Part shown: positions 7,716 through 15,613 of the stretch, piece after piece
Layout: every line of letters begins with the position of its first letter
How positions within the stretch are numbered: position 1 is the stretch's first letter
NCBI GenBank assembly: GCA_964590495.1
Contig: CAZPWQ010000069.1
Location: 1-18,196, forward strand
Source of the DNA: CAZPWQ01 sp964590495
Lineage (GTDB): Bacteria; Bacteroidota; Rhodothermia; Balneolales; Balneolaceae
Length of the DNA: 18,196 bases
Reading direction: 5' to 3'
Program-made: the position numbers and the translations under genes
The notes under the pieces: model-generated
Seen by the model: the letters and a program-made list of their open reading frames with translations, nothing else
Told to the model about the DNA's origin: nothing
Database searches by the model: none

Positions 7716-8576
7716 CTATATTTCCAGGCCCTGCATATAGGATGCATTCTCCCGAACGGCATCAATCGGAGTAGTTCCTGTATAGGCTTCCTGTTCTACG
7801 ATGAAATACTCCATGCCATTTTCTTTGGCCAATTTTAACAAAGGCGGAAAATCGATAGTACCTGTCCCCAGAATGGTGGATTCCGGCTCTTCACCTCCGG
7901 AGAGATCCTTAACGTGACCGGAAGTAAAACGTCCCGGATATTTGTTGATCCATTCGGCAGGATCTGCCCCGGCAGCCGCCACCCAGTAAATATCCATTTG
8001 AAAATCAACGAGGTCAGGATCCGTGCCTTCCATCAATATATCCTGTGGTACTTCACCTTCCTGTTCTTCAAATGAATAGGCATGGTTATGATAGGCAAAC
8101 CTGATACCGGCATCCCGGGCAATTTGCCCGACTTCATTAAACCGATCGGCTATTTCACGGAAATCATCCAGGCTCTCCTGAGGGCCGATCCAGGGAGAAA
8201 TGATATAGTCACCACCGGCCTCTGCAATTTCATCCGCTTTGCGTTCTGTGTCCTCAAATACATTGGCGTGGCTTGAAATCATCTTCATTCCCAGATCATC
8301 CAAAAACTGTCCGAAGCCGGTGTTACCCATTCCCCAGAACATCCCCATCGGTCCTTCATAGCTTTCAATCTCTTTGTACCCGAATTCGGCAACCTGTCTC
8401 AACACTCCTTCCGGGTCATCAGGTAAAACATCCCGGAGAGTATACAGCTGAAGTCCAAACGGAAGAGTATCCCGTGTCGTTGATGCGCAGGAATTTAAAA
8501 AAGGAAGACTGCTCAGAGCTGCACCGGAAGCAAGAAGTCCGGAGGTTTTCAAAAAAGATCGGCGTGAATAATGCAT
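7716..8576 (-). CDS. Tat-exported lipoprotein, sugar phosphate isomerase/epimerase family (xylose-isomerase-like TIM barrel)
   Basis: A 286-residue protein of the AP-endonuclease-2/xylose-isomerase-like TIM-barrel family, whose members isomerise, epimerise or dehydrate sugars with a divalent metal. The N-terminus carries a twin-arginine signal SRRSFLKT (residues 4-11) and a lipobox LNSC with C30, so it is probably exported folded and lipid-anchored. The barrel starts at FGLQLYTLRD (40-49). Likely metal and active-site residues are H103 (SSHAN), H163 and H165 (YHNH), D195 (DFQMDIYW), H221 (SGHVKD) and E261/E263 (VEQEAY). It is divergent from a DUF1080 gene; the two families are found together in 3-keto-glycoside pathways. 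The ATG at 8576 places the Tat motif immediately after the start. The substrate is unknown. Confidence 0.9.
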   Translation of the reverse strand: MHYSRRSFLKTSGLLASGAALSSLPFLNSCASTTRDTLPFGLQLYTLRDVLPDDPEGVLRQVAEFGYKEIESYEGPMGMFWGMGNTGFGQFLDDLGMKMISSHANVFEDTERKADEIAEAGGDYIISPWIGPQESLDDFREIADRFNEVGQIARDAGIRFAYHNHAYSFEEQEGEVPQDILMEGTDPDLVDFQMDIYWVAAAGADPAEWINKYPGRFTSGHVKDLSGGEEPESTILGTGTIDFPPLLKLAKENGMEYFIVEQEAYTGTTPIDAVRENASYMQGLEI

Positions 8577-8986
8577 ATGATTACCAGATTATAGATTCAG
8601 ATTAATGGATTACTTTAGAAAATCAATTAATAGAATAATGAAGAAAAGCTGTTCCTGCAATTTTACTTCTAATTATTGGGTAAACTATCTGCCACCGGAG
8701 GTGGCGGTCCGGGCGTACCGGACCAGAGGTCCGGCACGAGTATGGGGTGTGGAGGGAGATAATTTTATACACCTTTTTCACCTACAAACTTTCATATCTA
8801 ACTCCTCGTTCCGCCCCTCTGGTGCGGAACGCATACTGGTGACCTCCGGTCACGAAAGGCTGGTGGGTGGAATAATGATGCTAAATACTTCTTTCAAAGA
8901 TTTACATCAACCTGACAGGTTTGCTTTTTAGCTTCACAAGCTGTTCATTTATTTTGAATTTACCTTAAAAACCAAATCCCATTTTT
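8577..8986. promoter_or_regulatory. Divergent promoter region between the isomerase-like and DUF1080 genes
   Basis: This 410-bp gap must hold the promoters of both divergent genes. Frames at 8273-8605 and 8605-8931 show no protein character: the first lies mostly within the isomerase gene and the second runs through the palindromes. The central 163 bp is a four-hairpin element, listed separately. I could not place a convincing Bacteroidota-type promoter (TTTG plus TAnnTTTG) by eye. Confidence 0.45.
8691..8853. repeat. Four-hairpin palindromic element in mirrored arrangement (REP/BIME-like)
   Basis: Four short hairpins form two mirrored pairs. Left pair: GCCACC-GGA-GGTGGC (8691-8705) and CCGGACC-AGA-GGTCCGG (8718-8734). 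Right pair: GTTCCGC (8808-8814) with GCGGAAC (8824-8830), then GTGACC-TCC-GGTCAC (8839-8853). The reverse complement of the right pair aligns with the left: both share ACCGGAGGT, then ACCAGAGG, then ACGAG. Several stem positions differ in both arms so that pairing is kept (C-G and C-G against T-A and G-C in the outer hairpin, G-C against C-G in the inner one). The arms are separated by about 70 nt without obvious structure. Confidence 0.7.
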
Positions 8987-9778
8987 ATGAAAAAGTTGTT
9001 CTCTGCCGCTGGAATGTCTTCGCTCGTTTTATTATTCCTGTTTACAATATTATTCCTGTTTACAATGACGACTGTATCTTGTGCCCAGGAACAGGAAATG
9101 AGACCTGAGGATACTGAAGTTTGGGAACCGGTACCTCCTAAAGTGGATCCCGGAGGTTTAAATCAGACAACACCGCCATCCGACGCAGTGGTTCTATTCG
9201 ATGGTAACACCTTTGAACAATGGGAAACAGCTGACGGCGATCAGCCGAAGTGGAAACTGGAAGATGATCATATGACTGTGGTGGGTGGAAGCGGGGGTGT
9301 TCAAACTAAAAAGGGATTCGGTTCCGTACAACTGCATATCGAATGGCGTTCGCCTGAAAAGATAGAAGGTGATGGACAGGGCAGAGGCAATAGCGGCATA
9401 TTTCTGCAAAAACGCTATGAAGTACAGGTACTCGACGCTTATGAAAATGAAACGTATGTCAATGGGATGGCTGCAAGTATTTATAAACAGCATATTCCCT
9501 TGGTAAACGCTGCCCGCGAACCGGGGGAGTGGCAGAGTTATGATATGGTCTATACCGCACCAGTTTTTGATGATAGCGGTAACGTAGATTCGCCGGCACG
9601 AATAACTCTTTTCTGGAATGGAATTCTTGTGCATGACGATGTTGAATTAGAAGGGGGAACAGTTTTTATAGGCGAACCCGAATATGAAGCCCATCCCGAT
9701 AAAGAACCTATCATGCTGCAGGATCATGGAAATCCAGTGAGTTTTAGAAATATCTGGGTGAGAGAATTGGAGGAATAA
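8987..9778 (+). CDS. Exported DUF1080 protein (3-keto-disaccharide hydrolase family)
   Basis: A 263-residue exported protein that is mostly one DUF1080/PF06439 domain, a concanavalin-like beta-sandwich linked to cleavage of 3-keto-glycosides. Hallmarks in order are LFDGNTFEQW (70-79), GRGNSGIFL (132-140), YEVQVLD (144-150), FWNG (209-212) and LQDHGNPVSFRNIWVREL (244-261). The N-terminus is a long hydrophobic signal ending in TTVSCAQ; C32 could be lipidated, but the position three before it is Thr instead of Leu/Val/Ile, so cleavage by ordinary signal peptidase is equally possible. The signal core contains a six-codon duplication (LFLFTI/LFLFTM). The gene is divergent from the isomerase-like gene and downstream of the dehydrogenase-like pair, which suits a 3-keto sugar route. 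The family is sure; the substrate is not known. Confidence 0.92.
   Translation: MKKLFSAAGMSSLVLLFLFTILFLFTMTTVSCAQEQEMRPEDTEVWEPVPPKVDPGGLNQTTPPSDAVVLFDGNTFEQWETADGDQPKWKLEDDHMTVVGGSGGVQTKKGFGSVQLHIEWRSPEKIEGDGQGRGNSGIFLQKRYEVQVLDAYENETYVNGMAASIYKQHIPLVNAAREPGEWQSYDMVYTAPVFDDSGNVDSPARITLFWNGILVHDDVELEGGTVFIGEPEYEAHPDKEPIMLQDHGNPVSFRNIWVRELEE
9032..9067 (+). repeat. 18-bp in-frame tandem duplication in a signal peptide
   Basis: TTATTCCTGTTTACAATA (9032-9049) is followed at once by the same 18 bases with one change (last A to G, 9050-9067). It lies exactly on codon boundaries and doubles LFLFT in the hydrophobic core of the DUF1080 protein's signal peptide. Confidence 0.9.
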
Positions 9779-10141
9779 AATCCTTCTATCACTCTTGAGA
9801 AATAAGGGAAGAGCTATACAATTCCTGACCTTCATTTTACAGAAACTTCGAAACATCCGAGGTTATTGTTTGTTTACTCAGTCGAATATATCATATCTGG
9901 CCATAATTTATTAGAGGGCTGGTTATTTAAAGATAGCAGCCGTTTAGGATTTTGAACATTCGAATTTAGGATTTTCCCTTTTCGAATTTTTCTATAATAA
10001 TATCATAAACTCTTTGTTGAAAGTTGTGCAAAATATTTCTATTGTCTTGTAAGAAGTATCTAAATTTAGCTGACATCTGTAGTTTAAATTTCAGCTTTTT
10101 ATAGGGGGAAAACATAGATGCAAATTATAGGGGAACAGTAG
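9779..10141 (+). promoter_or_regulatory. Upstream region of the ECF sigma factor gene
   Basis: This 363-bp gap holds no gene I can support. It is AT-rich and contains a 22-nt tandem repeat (9943-9986) and a duplicated start region (10101-10150), both listed separately. TTCGAA occurs three times (near 9846, at 9959-9964 and at 9981-9986). I see no clear terminator for the DUF1080 gene and no convincing promoter match. Confidence 0.5.
9943..9986 (+). repeat. 22-nt tandem repeat ending in TTCGAA, candidate operator
   Basis: Two directly adjacent 22-nt units (9943-9964 and 9965-9986) share TTTAGGATTTT, then five differing bases (gaaca or ccctt), then the palindrome TTCGAA. The conserved ends with a variable middle, and a spacing of about two helical turns, suit paired protein-binding sites about 155-200 bp before the sigma gene. 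The binding role is inferred. Confidence 0.55.
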
Positions 10142-10150
10142 ATGCAAAAA
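10101..10150 (+). promoter_or_regulatory. Duplicated translation-start region creating a seven-codon leader frame
   Basis: The block ATAGGGGGAAAACATAGATG (10101-10120) recurs as ATAGGGGAACAGTAGATG (10127-10144), both followed by CAAA. The first ATG (10118) opens the short frame MQIIGEQ, which stops at TAG 10139-10141, directly before the sigma factor ATG at 10142. The two ATGs are in the same frame, so the stop decides that the sigma protein starts at 10142. The arrangement would allow translational coupling or attenuation, or it may simply be a recent duplication. Confidence 0.6.
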
Positions 10151-10750
10151 CGGTACTATTGTGAAAAATATGACGAGGGATTTTCTGATGAAAGAGTTTG
10201 GCAAGAACTCAGGAAAGATAATGTCAAAGCCCTGAAAACACTTTTCCTTCGCCACCACAACCATCTTTATAATTATGGAATAAAATTGAGCCGTGACAGG
10301 TTTTTAGTTGAAGATTGTATACATAATCTTTTTTTCAAAATATGGGATCGCCGGCAGCATTTAAATGAAGTTCAGTCGGTGAAATCTTACCTGTGGATCT
10401 CATTTCGACGGGATTTAATAAGATTGCTCAACAGCAATAAAAGAGAAATGCTTACCGATACTATTCAGGATTACTCCCCAAGCATACGCTTCAACTCGGA
10501 AGAACTTTTTATTCAAAGAGAAAGAAAGATTGAATGTGGGGCAGCACTGGAGAAAGCTTTGAATCAACTGCCTGACAGGCAAAAAGAAGCTGTCTTTTTA
10601 AAGTTTTTTAATGGAATGGGGTATGATGAGATTCAGCAAATTATGTCGATAAATTATCAAACAGCCCGAAATTATGTCTATGGCGGGGTTGAGGCTTTGA
10701 AAATGTATTTCGACGAGAATGAGAAAGAACTCCTCACCCATACTTTTTAA
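10142..10750 (+). CDS. ECF-type RNA polymerase sigma factor
   Basis: A 202-residue sigma-70 factor of the extracytoplasmic-function class, with only regions 2 and 4. Region 2 spans about residues 31-97, with the core-binding and -10 recognising part LVEDCIHNLFFKIWDRR (55-71). Region 4 spans about 133-187, with ALNQLPDRQKEAVFLK and the helix-turn-helix GYDEIQQIMSINYQTARNYV (160-179). It stands before a FecR-type anti-sigma gene and a SusC/SusD pair, the usual order in Bacteroidota. It probably directs transcription of the SusC/SusD genes when released by FecR. The start is fixed by the TAG that directly precedes the ATG. The FecR gene follows only after 317 bp, an unusually wide gap for this pair. 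Confidence 0.95.
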   Translation: MQKRYYCEKYDEGFSDERVWQELRKDNVKALKTLFLRHHNHLYNYGIKLSRDRFLVEDCIHNLFFKIWDRRQHLNEVQSVKSYLWISFRRDLIRLLNSNKREMLTDTIQDYSPSIRFNSEELFIQRERKIECGAALEKALNQLPDRQKEAVFLKFFNGMGYDEIQQIMSINYQTARNYVYGGVEALKMYFDENEKELLTHTF

Positions 10751-11067
10751 CAAGTTCCCCTGTCTGGCGTCTAGCTTCTTGCTTTTTACTTCTTGCCTGG
10801 CCACACTCTGTCTGATTTCTCGGTGAGACAGTATAATTTTTGCTTTTATCAAGAAAATAGTATTAGGAAGATTACCCGGCCTTACTGTCTTTTCTGTATC
10901 TGAAACAGCTGAGGATCGCATTATCCTTATTTGAATGCGTATTTATCTTTCTCATTCATAATTGTTTTAGAAATATAGAGTACAAAAGAACTTAAAAATA
11001 CTCTTAATAATACAATAGTGATGAGGATGAGTAGTTTGCAGGTTACAAATTAGAATAAATACAGATT
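10751..11067 (+). other. Sigma-FecR intergenic region with one dispersed repeat
   Basis: This 317-bp AT-rich gap holds no supported gene. It carries the second copy of a 23-nt dispersed repeat (10774-10796) and a weak inverted repeat, CTGTCT (10808-10813) with AGACAG (10826-10831), over a 12-nt loop. A separate promoter for the FecR gene is possible, but I cannot identify one. Confidence 0.5.
10774..10796 (+). repeat. 23-nt dispersed repeat, copy 2
   Basis: It begins GCTTCTTGC and ends TTTTTACTTCTTGC, with 22 of 23 positions identical to 7548-7570. It lies 23 bp after the sigma factor stop codon. Confidence 0.6.
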
Positions 11068-12120
11068 ATGGGTGATGGGATAAATTCTATTGATGATTTG
11101 CTTTCGTATCCTTCTTTTAGAAAATGGGCCAGGGGAACGGGATCAGAACCAGAGGCTTCTATATGGGATACTTGGTGTAAAAAAAGTGAGTACAACAGAA
11201 AGCTTGCAGCTAAAGCCCAGGCAGAGTTGATTGGAATCGCACCGAACTTTCTCGAACAGGCTGATACTGTTGAGGAATGGAATATGCTCTATGGACAAAT
11301 AAAAAGATCGCATTTTGTAAAGATGAATAATCATCGAAAAACTCCTCCTTTGGTATGGGGATACAGGGTAGCTGTTATCTTGTTTGTTAGCGCTATCACC
11401 ACTTTTTTTGCTATGCAATGGCAGCAGAATAAATTGCAAACTGAACAACCTGAAATTGTATGGCAGGAGGTGACAACGGTATATAGTCAACAGAAAAAGA
11501 TAAGTCTTACAGACGGTTCTACTATAATTTTAGGGGCCAATTCTTCTATTGTATATACAGATGGCTGGGTTCAAAATTCTGAAGTGGAAATCAATCTGCA
11601 GGGTGAAGCTTATTTTGACATACCGGGAAAATCATCTGACGACCCATCTTTTAAAGTCAAAACTTCAGATGGTACCGTGCTGGTAACCGGTACAAGGTTT
11701 GTTGTTGATGCAGATGAAAACCGGACCCGGGTCGTATTGGAAGAAGGATCTGTTGATATTGAGCGGAATCTGCCGGGGACCAACCCGGAAAAAGAACTGA
11801 TCAGTCTGCAGACCGATCAGTTAGCCGAGTTTAACAATGAATTGTTATCAATAAAAAAAGTCAACACGGAAGTATATACCTCGTGGACAAAGCAGAAGCT
11901 GGTATTGGATGGTACTCCTCTTAGTTTTTTAGCTGATAAGATCAGCAAGACGTACGGGATGAATGTGAAAGTTAATGATGCCGATTTATATGACAGGAAA
12001 CTTACCGGAACGATAAACTTCAGAAGTATGGACCGTTTGCTTGTGGCCATTTCTGAAGTACTGCAGATTGAAGCAACACAAAACGGTGACGAAGTGATCT
12101 TTAATAGTAGTGTTAACTAG
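11068..12120 (+). CDS. FecR-family anti-sigma factor
   Basis: A 350-residue inner-membrane regulator that holds the ECF sigma factor and passes on a signal from the outer-membrane receptor. The cytoplasmic N-terminal part (1-95) is followed by one transmembrane helix at about 98-117 (YRVAVILFVSAITTFFAM). The periplasmic FecR domain spans about 138-235, with ISLTDGSTIILGANSSI, GEAYFDI and TRFVVDADENRTRVVLEEGSV. A C-terminal DUF4974-type domain at about 278-346 (LVLDGTPLSFLADKI, LTGTINF) matches the usual Bacteroidota form and is the expected contact for the STN domain of the downstream SusC-like receptor. The gene lies between the sigma gene and susC on the same strand; the gap to susC is 98 bp. 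Length and architecture are normal. Confidence 0.94.
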   Translation: MGDGINSIDDLLSYPSFRKWARGTGSEPEASIWDTWCKKSEYNRKLAAKAQAELIGIAPNFLEQADTVEEWNMLYGQIKRSHFVKMNNHRKTPPLVWGYRVAVILFVSAITTFFAMQWQQNKLQTEQPEIVWQEVTTVYSQQKKISLTDGSTIILGANSSIVYTDGWVQNSEVEINLQGEAYFDIPGKSSDDPSFKVKTSDGTVLVTGTRFVVDADENRTRVVLEEGSVDIERNLPGTNPEKELISLQTDQLAEFNNELLSIKKVNTEVYTSWTKQKLVLDGTPLSFLADKISKTYGMNVKVNDADLYDRKLTGTINFRSMDRLLVAISEVLQIEATQNGDEVIFNSSVN

Positions 12121-12218
12121 CTTAATAATAAACATAACCCATAAAAGATGATCAACTGATACAACCCAACAAACCATAACGATGACAAATAACCACAATT
12201 AAATAGGATAGTGATGTT

Positions 12219-15200
12219 ATGAAGATACTTAAATACTTATTAGCGGTATTGATTATGTTCGGTGCCACTGGAGCTGTGGCTCACGCTCAGGAAGGCATTA
12301 GCCAGGTCCTGACGCTAAGCGATCAAAAGATAAATAAAGCGGAGACATTAAAGCCGGGTACATCCCTGAGCAGTGCTCTGGATGCGGTGGAAGAAAATTT
12401 TAATGTCTCTTTTCTATATGAAGATTACCTGATTGAATCAAAAACGTTGAAAAACGAGCTGGTTTTGACAGGTGATGTGTTAGATGTCATCTACAATGTT
12501 GTTGGGGGACATCAATTAACGTTAAAACAGCTGGATGCCCGTGTATTCGGAATTGTGAAAGAGGCTAAAGAAGAAAAGCAGCCGGTTCTTGATGAAACCA
12601 TTACGGGAACGGTAACAGATAGTCAGGGAGAAAGCCTGGCTGGGGTCAACATTTCCATTAAAGGAACCACTCGGGGTACTTCTTCCACGGGCAACGGTAC
12701 TTTTGTACTGGAGGTTCCTACTCTGCAAGACACCCTCATATTTTCTTTTATTGGTTTCCGCACGCAGGAAGTACCGATTAACGGACAGACGGAACTTGAA
12801 GTTAGTATGGTGCCGCAAACCTATTCAGGCGATGAACTTGTTGTTGTCGGGTATGGTACTCAAACACGGGAAACACTTTCTGGTTCTGTAAGTTCAGTTT
12901 CCGGTACTCGTATGGAAAAGATTCCTGTTACGAATATGGCGAATAGTTTGTCAGGCCAGCTTCCCGGTATCGTTACCATAAATCAAAGCGGTGAACCCGG
13001 TGCGGATGGTGCCACTATTCGTATTCGCGGGGAAAACAGCCTTAACAATAACGATCCTTTAGTAGTTATTGACGGAGTTCCGAACAGGGCCGGCGGGCTA
13101 GATCGCCTGAACCCCAGGGATATTGAAAATATCAGTGTATTGAAAGATGCATCGGCAGCCATATACGGGGCACAGGCAGCTAACGGTGTGATTCTAATCA
13201 CCACCAAAAGAGGTCGCGAAGGTGCTCCACAGTTTTCACTGGATGTCAACCAGGGCTTTAACCAGCCAACACGTATTCCCGACATGGCTGATGCCGCCAC
13301 TTATATGACGATGTTGAACGAAATCGACAACTACAGGGGAAGTGGCGACCGTTATAACGAGTCAGAAATCAACTGCCACGCCAACCAGCAGGATCCCTGG
13401 CTCTGTCCCGATACCGACTGGTTTGATGAAGCCCTGAAGCCGATGTCATTCCAGACAAGAACCGATATGTCTGTTTCAGGCGGAAGCCAGGATATTCAGT
13501 ACTATCTTTCTTTAAACGGATTGACGGAAGACGGTTTCTATGAAAACAGTGCCACACGCTATAATGAATATGGTTTCCGCAGTAATATAGATGGGCAACT
13601 TTCTGACAATATCAAGCTATCGTTTGATGTATTAGGCCGGCTTGAAGACCGAAACTATCCGACCGCAGGTGCCGATCAGACATTCCGTATGTTGATGAGG
13701 GGAAAACCCAACGAACAAGGATTCTGGCCGAACGGATTGCCTGCGCCGGATATCGAGAACGGGGTGAATCCTGTTGTAACGGGTACGGATGCTACAGGCT
13801 ATGACGATGACGAGCGGTATTATTTCCAAAGTAACCTGAAGCTTGAAGTTGAAATTCCCGGTGTCGAAGGATTGTCTTTTTCCGGAACAGCTTCTTTTGA
13901 TAAAGATTTCCAACAGCGCAAACTGTGGCAAACACCATGGTCGCTTTTTGATCTGGCAGGATTTGACACTGACGGAGACGGAGAAGCTGATGGTATGGAC
14001 ACCAGCGGAGAACCGGTGTTCAATGAAAGCCTTGTACCCGACCAGGATGCAAATTTGCGTCAATGGTCTCGAGAGGGCGACAATACACTGTTGAACATTG
14101 TCGGTACGTATAAGCAGGATCTGGGTGATCACTCTTACAGTATTTTACTCGGAGCTGAACGCCAGACATTCAACAATTCGGGATTCATGGCGTTCAGAAG
14201 GTTTTTCCCATCTACTCAAATTGATCAGCTCAGCGCGGGTGGCGAGGACCAACAGGAAATTGAAGGCGGAGGCAGGCCCAATTTGCCCAGCGAAGGTGCT
14301 CGCCAAAATATCTTTAGCCGGTTGAATTACAACTATCAGAGCAAATACCTGATTGAATTTGTAGCCCGATACGACGGTTCCTATATCTTCCCTGAAGGTA
14401 ACAGGTTCGGTTTCTTCCCCTCAGTATCTGCAGGATGGAGATTGACCCAGGAAGACTGGTTCCAGGAATCAACAGGTAGCTTTTTCGACGAATTAAAGTT
14501 GCGCACCTCATGGGGACAAACCGGAAATGACCGTATTGACGAGTGGCAGTTTCTGTCTACCTTTCAAACCGGTGGCGGATATGTATTCAACCATACGTCA
14601 CAACAGAGTATCTTTCCCGGACGCACGCCCAATCCGGCAGTTACCTGGGAAGTTGCCAACCAGTTTGACGTAGGTGTTGAAGCTGCGATGTTTGATAACA
14701 AACTGTCCCTGGAATTCGATTATTTCAATTATCTCAGAGAAGATATTCTGTGGTGGAGAAATGCCTCTGTTCCTCAAACGGCCGGCCTCAGTCTGCCCAG
14801 AGAAAATATCGGCGAAGTTAAAAGCTTCGGTTTTGACGGAACTGTCGGCTGGAGACAGCAGGTGGGTCAGTCATTCCTGCTGGACATATCAGTAAACGGT
14901 GGATATGCCACGAACGAGATCCAGTTCTGGGACGAGCCCCCCGGAGCTCCCGAATGGCAACAATCTACAGGAAGGATGATGCATACTCCCCTGTTATATA
15001 ATTCGATCGGAGTTTTCCGCGACGAGGAGCATGTTGACAGTTATCCCAGCTGGCCCGGAGCGCGACCAGGTGACCTTATCTTTGAGGACATTAACGGCGA
15101 CGGCGTTATTAATGCCGATGACAGAATTCGTGTAGAAAGAACCGGAACACCAACATGGAACGGCGGATTGAACCTCAATGGCCAATACAAGGCTTTTGAT

Positions 15201-15611
15201 TTCACCATATTATTCCAGGGTGCTGCCGGTGCTTCGCAGTGGGTCCAGACACAATCCGGTGATTTCGGAAACTACTTCCAGGATTTTGCGGAAGACCGGT
15301 GGACACCGGACAATCCCGATGCTTCGGGACCGAGAGCATTCCAGCGTGAAGAAGAGTACTGGATCTCCCAGCAAAATACTCATTTCTATATGAACACGGA
15401 CTATGTTCGACTTAAAAATGTGGAAATTGGTTATAATGCGCCTGATTCTTTCACTGAAAGAGTTGGTTTAAACAGGTTGCGGGTATATGCAAATGGATTT
15501 AACCTTTTGACCTTCAGTGAATTCTGGATGGATCCGGAAGCCCGGAATGCTTCGGGTTCCTTTTATCCCCAGAAAAGGGTCGTTAATCTCGGTTTATCTT
15601 TGTCATTCTAA
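12219..15611 (+). CDS. SusC/RagA-family TonB-dependent outer-membrane transporter with STN signalling domain
   Basis: A 1130-residue outer-membrane receptor that imports an oligosaccharide or similar nutrient with energy from TonB. A signal peptide ends near AHAQ (residue 24). An STN domain lies at about 46-112, marking a transducer-type receptor that signals to FecR. A carboxypeptidase-regulatory-like domain follows at about 127-200 (ITGTVTDSQGESLAGVNI), then a TonB-box-like ELVVVGYG (206-213). The plug has the SusC hallmark ENISVLKDASAAIYGAQAAN (303-322) and NGVILITTKRG. The C-terminal barrel contains DINGDGVINADDR and ends in a strand closing with LGLSLSF, with terminal aromatic Phe. SusD follows after 88 bp. 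The sugar or polymer taken up cannot be told from this sequence, and no glycoside hydrolase lies in the same operon. Confidence 0.96.
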   Translation: MKILKYLLAVLIMFGATGAVAHAQEGISQVLTLSDQKINKAETLKPGTSLSSALDAVEENFNVSFLYEDYLIESKTLKNELVLTGDVLDVIYNVVGGHQLTLKQLDARVFGIVKEAKEEKQPVLDETITGTVTDSQGESLAGVNISIKGTTRGTSSTGNGTFVLEVPTLQDTLIFSFIGFRTQEVPINGQTELEVSMVPQTYSGDELVVVGYGTQTRETLSGSVSSVSGTRMEKIPVTNMANSLSGQLPGIVTINQSGEPGADGATIRIRGENSLNNNDPLVVIDGVPNRAGGLDRLNPRDIENISVLKDASAAIYGAQAANGVILITTKRGREGAPQFSLDVNQGFNQPTRIPDMADAATYMTMLNEIDNYRGSGDRYNESEINCHANQQDPWLCPDTDWFDEALKPMSFQTRTDMSVSGGSQDIQYYLSLNGLTEDGFYENSATRYNEYGFRSNIDGQLSDNIKLSFDVLGRLEDRNYPTAGADQTFRMLMRGKPNEQGFWPNGLPAPDIENGVNPVVTGTDATGYDDDERYYFQSNLKLEVEIPGVEGLSFSGTASFDKDFQQRKLWQTPWSLFDLAGFDTDGDGEADGMDTSGEPVFNESLVPDQDANLRQWSREGDNTLLNIVGTYKQDLGDHSYSILLGAERQTFNNSGFMAFRRFFPSTQIDQLSAGGEDQQEIEGGGRPNLPSEGARQNIFSRLNYNYQSKYLIEFVARYDGSYIFPEGNRFGFFPSVSAGWRLTQEDWFQESTGSFFDELKLRTSWGQTGNDRIDEWQFLSTFQTGGGYVFNHTSQQSIFPGRTPNPAVTWEVANQFDVGVEAAMFDNKLSLEFDYFNYLREDILWWRNASVPQTAGLSLPRENIGEVKSFGFDGTVGWRQQVGQSFLLDISVNGGYATNEIQFWDEPPGAPEWQQSTGRMMHTPLLYNSIGVFRDEEHVDSYPSWPGARPGDLIFEDINGDGVINADDRIRVERTGTPTWNGGLNLNGQYKAFDFTILFQGAAGASQWVQTQSGDFGNYFQDFAEDRWTPDNPDASGPRAFQREEEYWISQQNTHFYMNTDYVRLKNVEIGYNAPDSFTERVGLNRLRVYANGFNLLTFSEFWMDPEARNASGSFYPQKRVVNLGLSLSF

Positions 15612-15613
15612 AA

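Noticed and set aside
8691..8853. Reading the palindromes as a CRISPR array or as insertion-sequence ends
   Set aside because: The units are mirrored instead of evenly spaced direct repeats, there are no spacers or cas genes, and no transposase gene lies between or beside them.
8273..8931. Two plus-strand frames of 110 and 108 codons
   Set aside because: The first is antisense to the start of the isomerase-like gene and the second reads through the four palindromes. Neither has protein-like features.
10061..10075. TAAATTTA as a -7 promoter box for the sigma gene
   Set aside because: It has one mismatch to TAnnTTTG, and no good TTTG box lies at the right distance; AT-rich DNA gives many such matches by chance.
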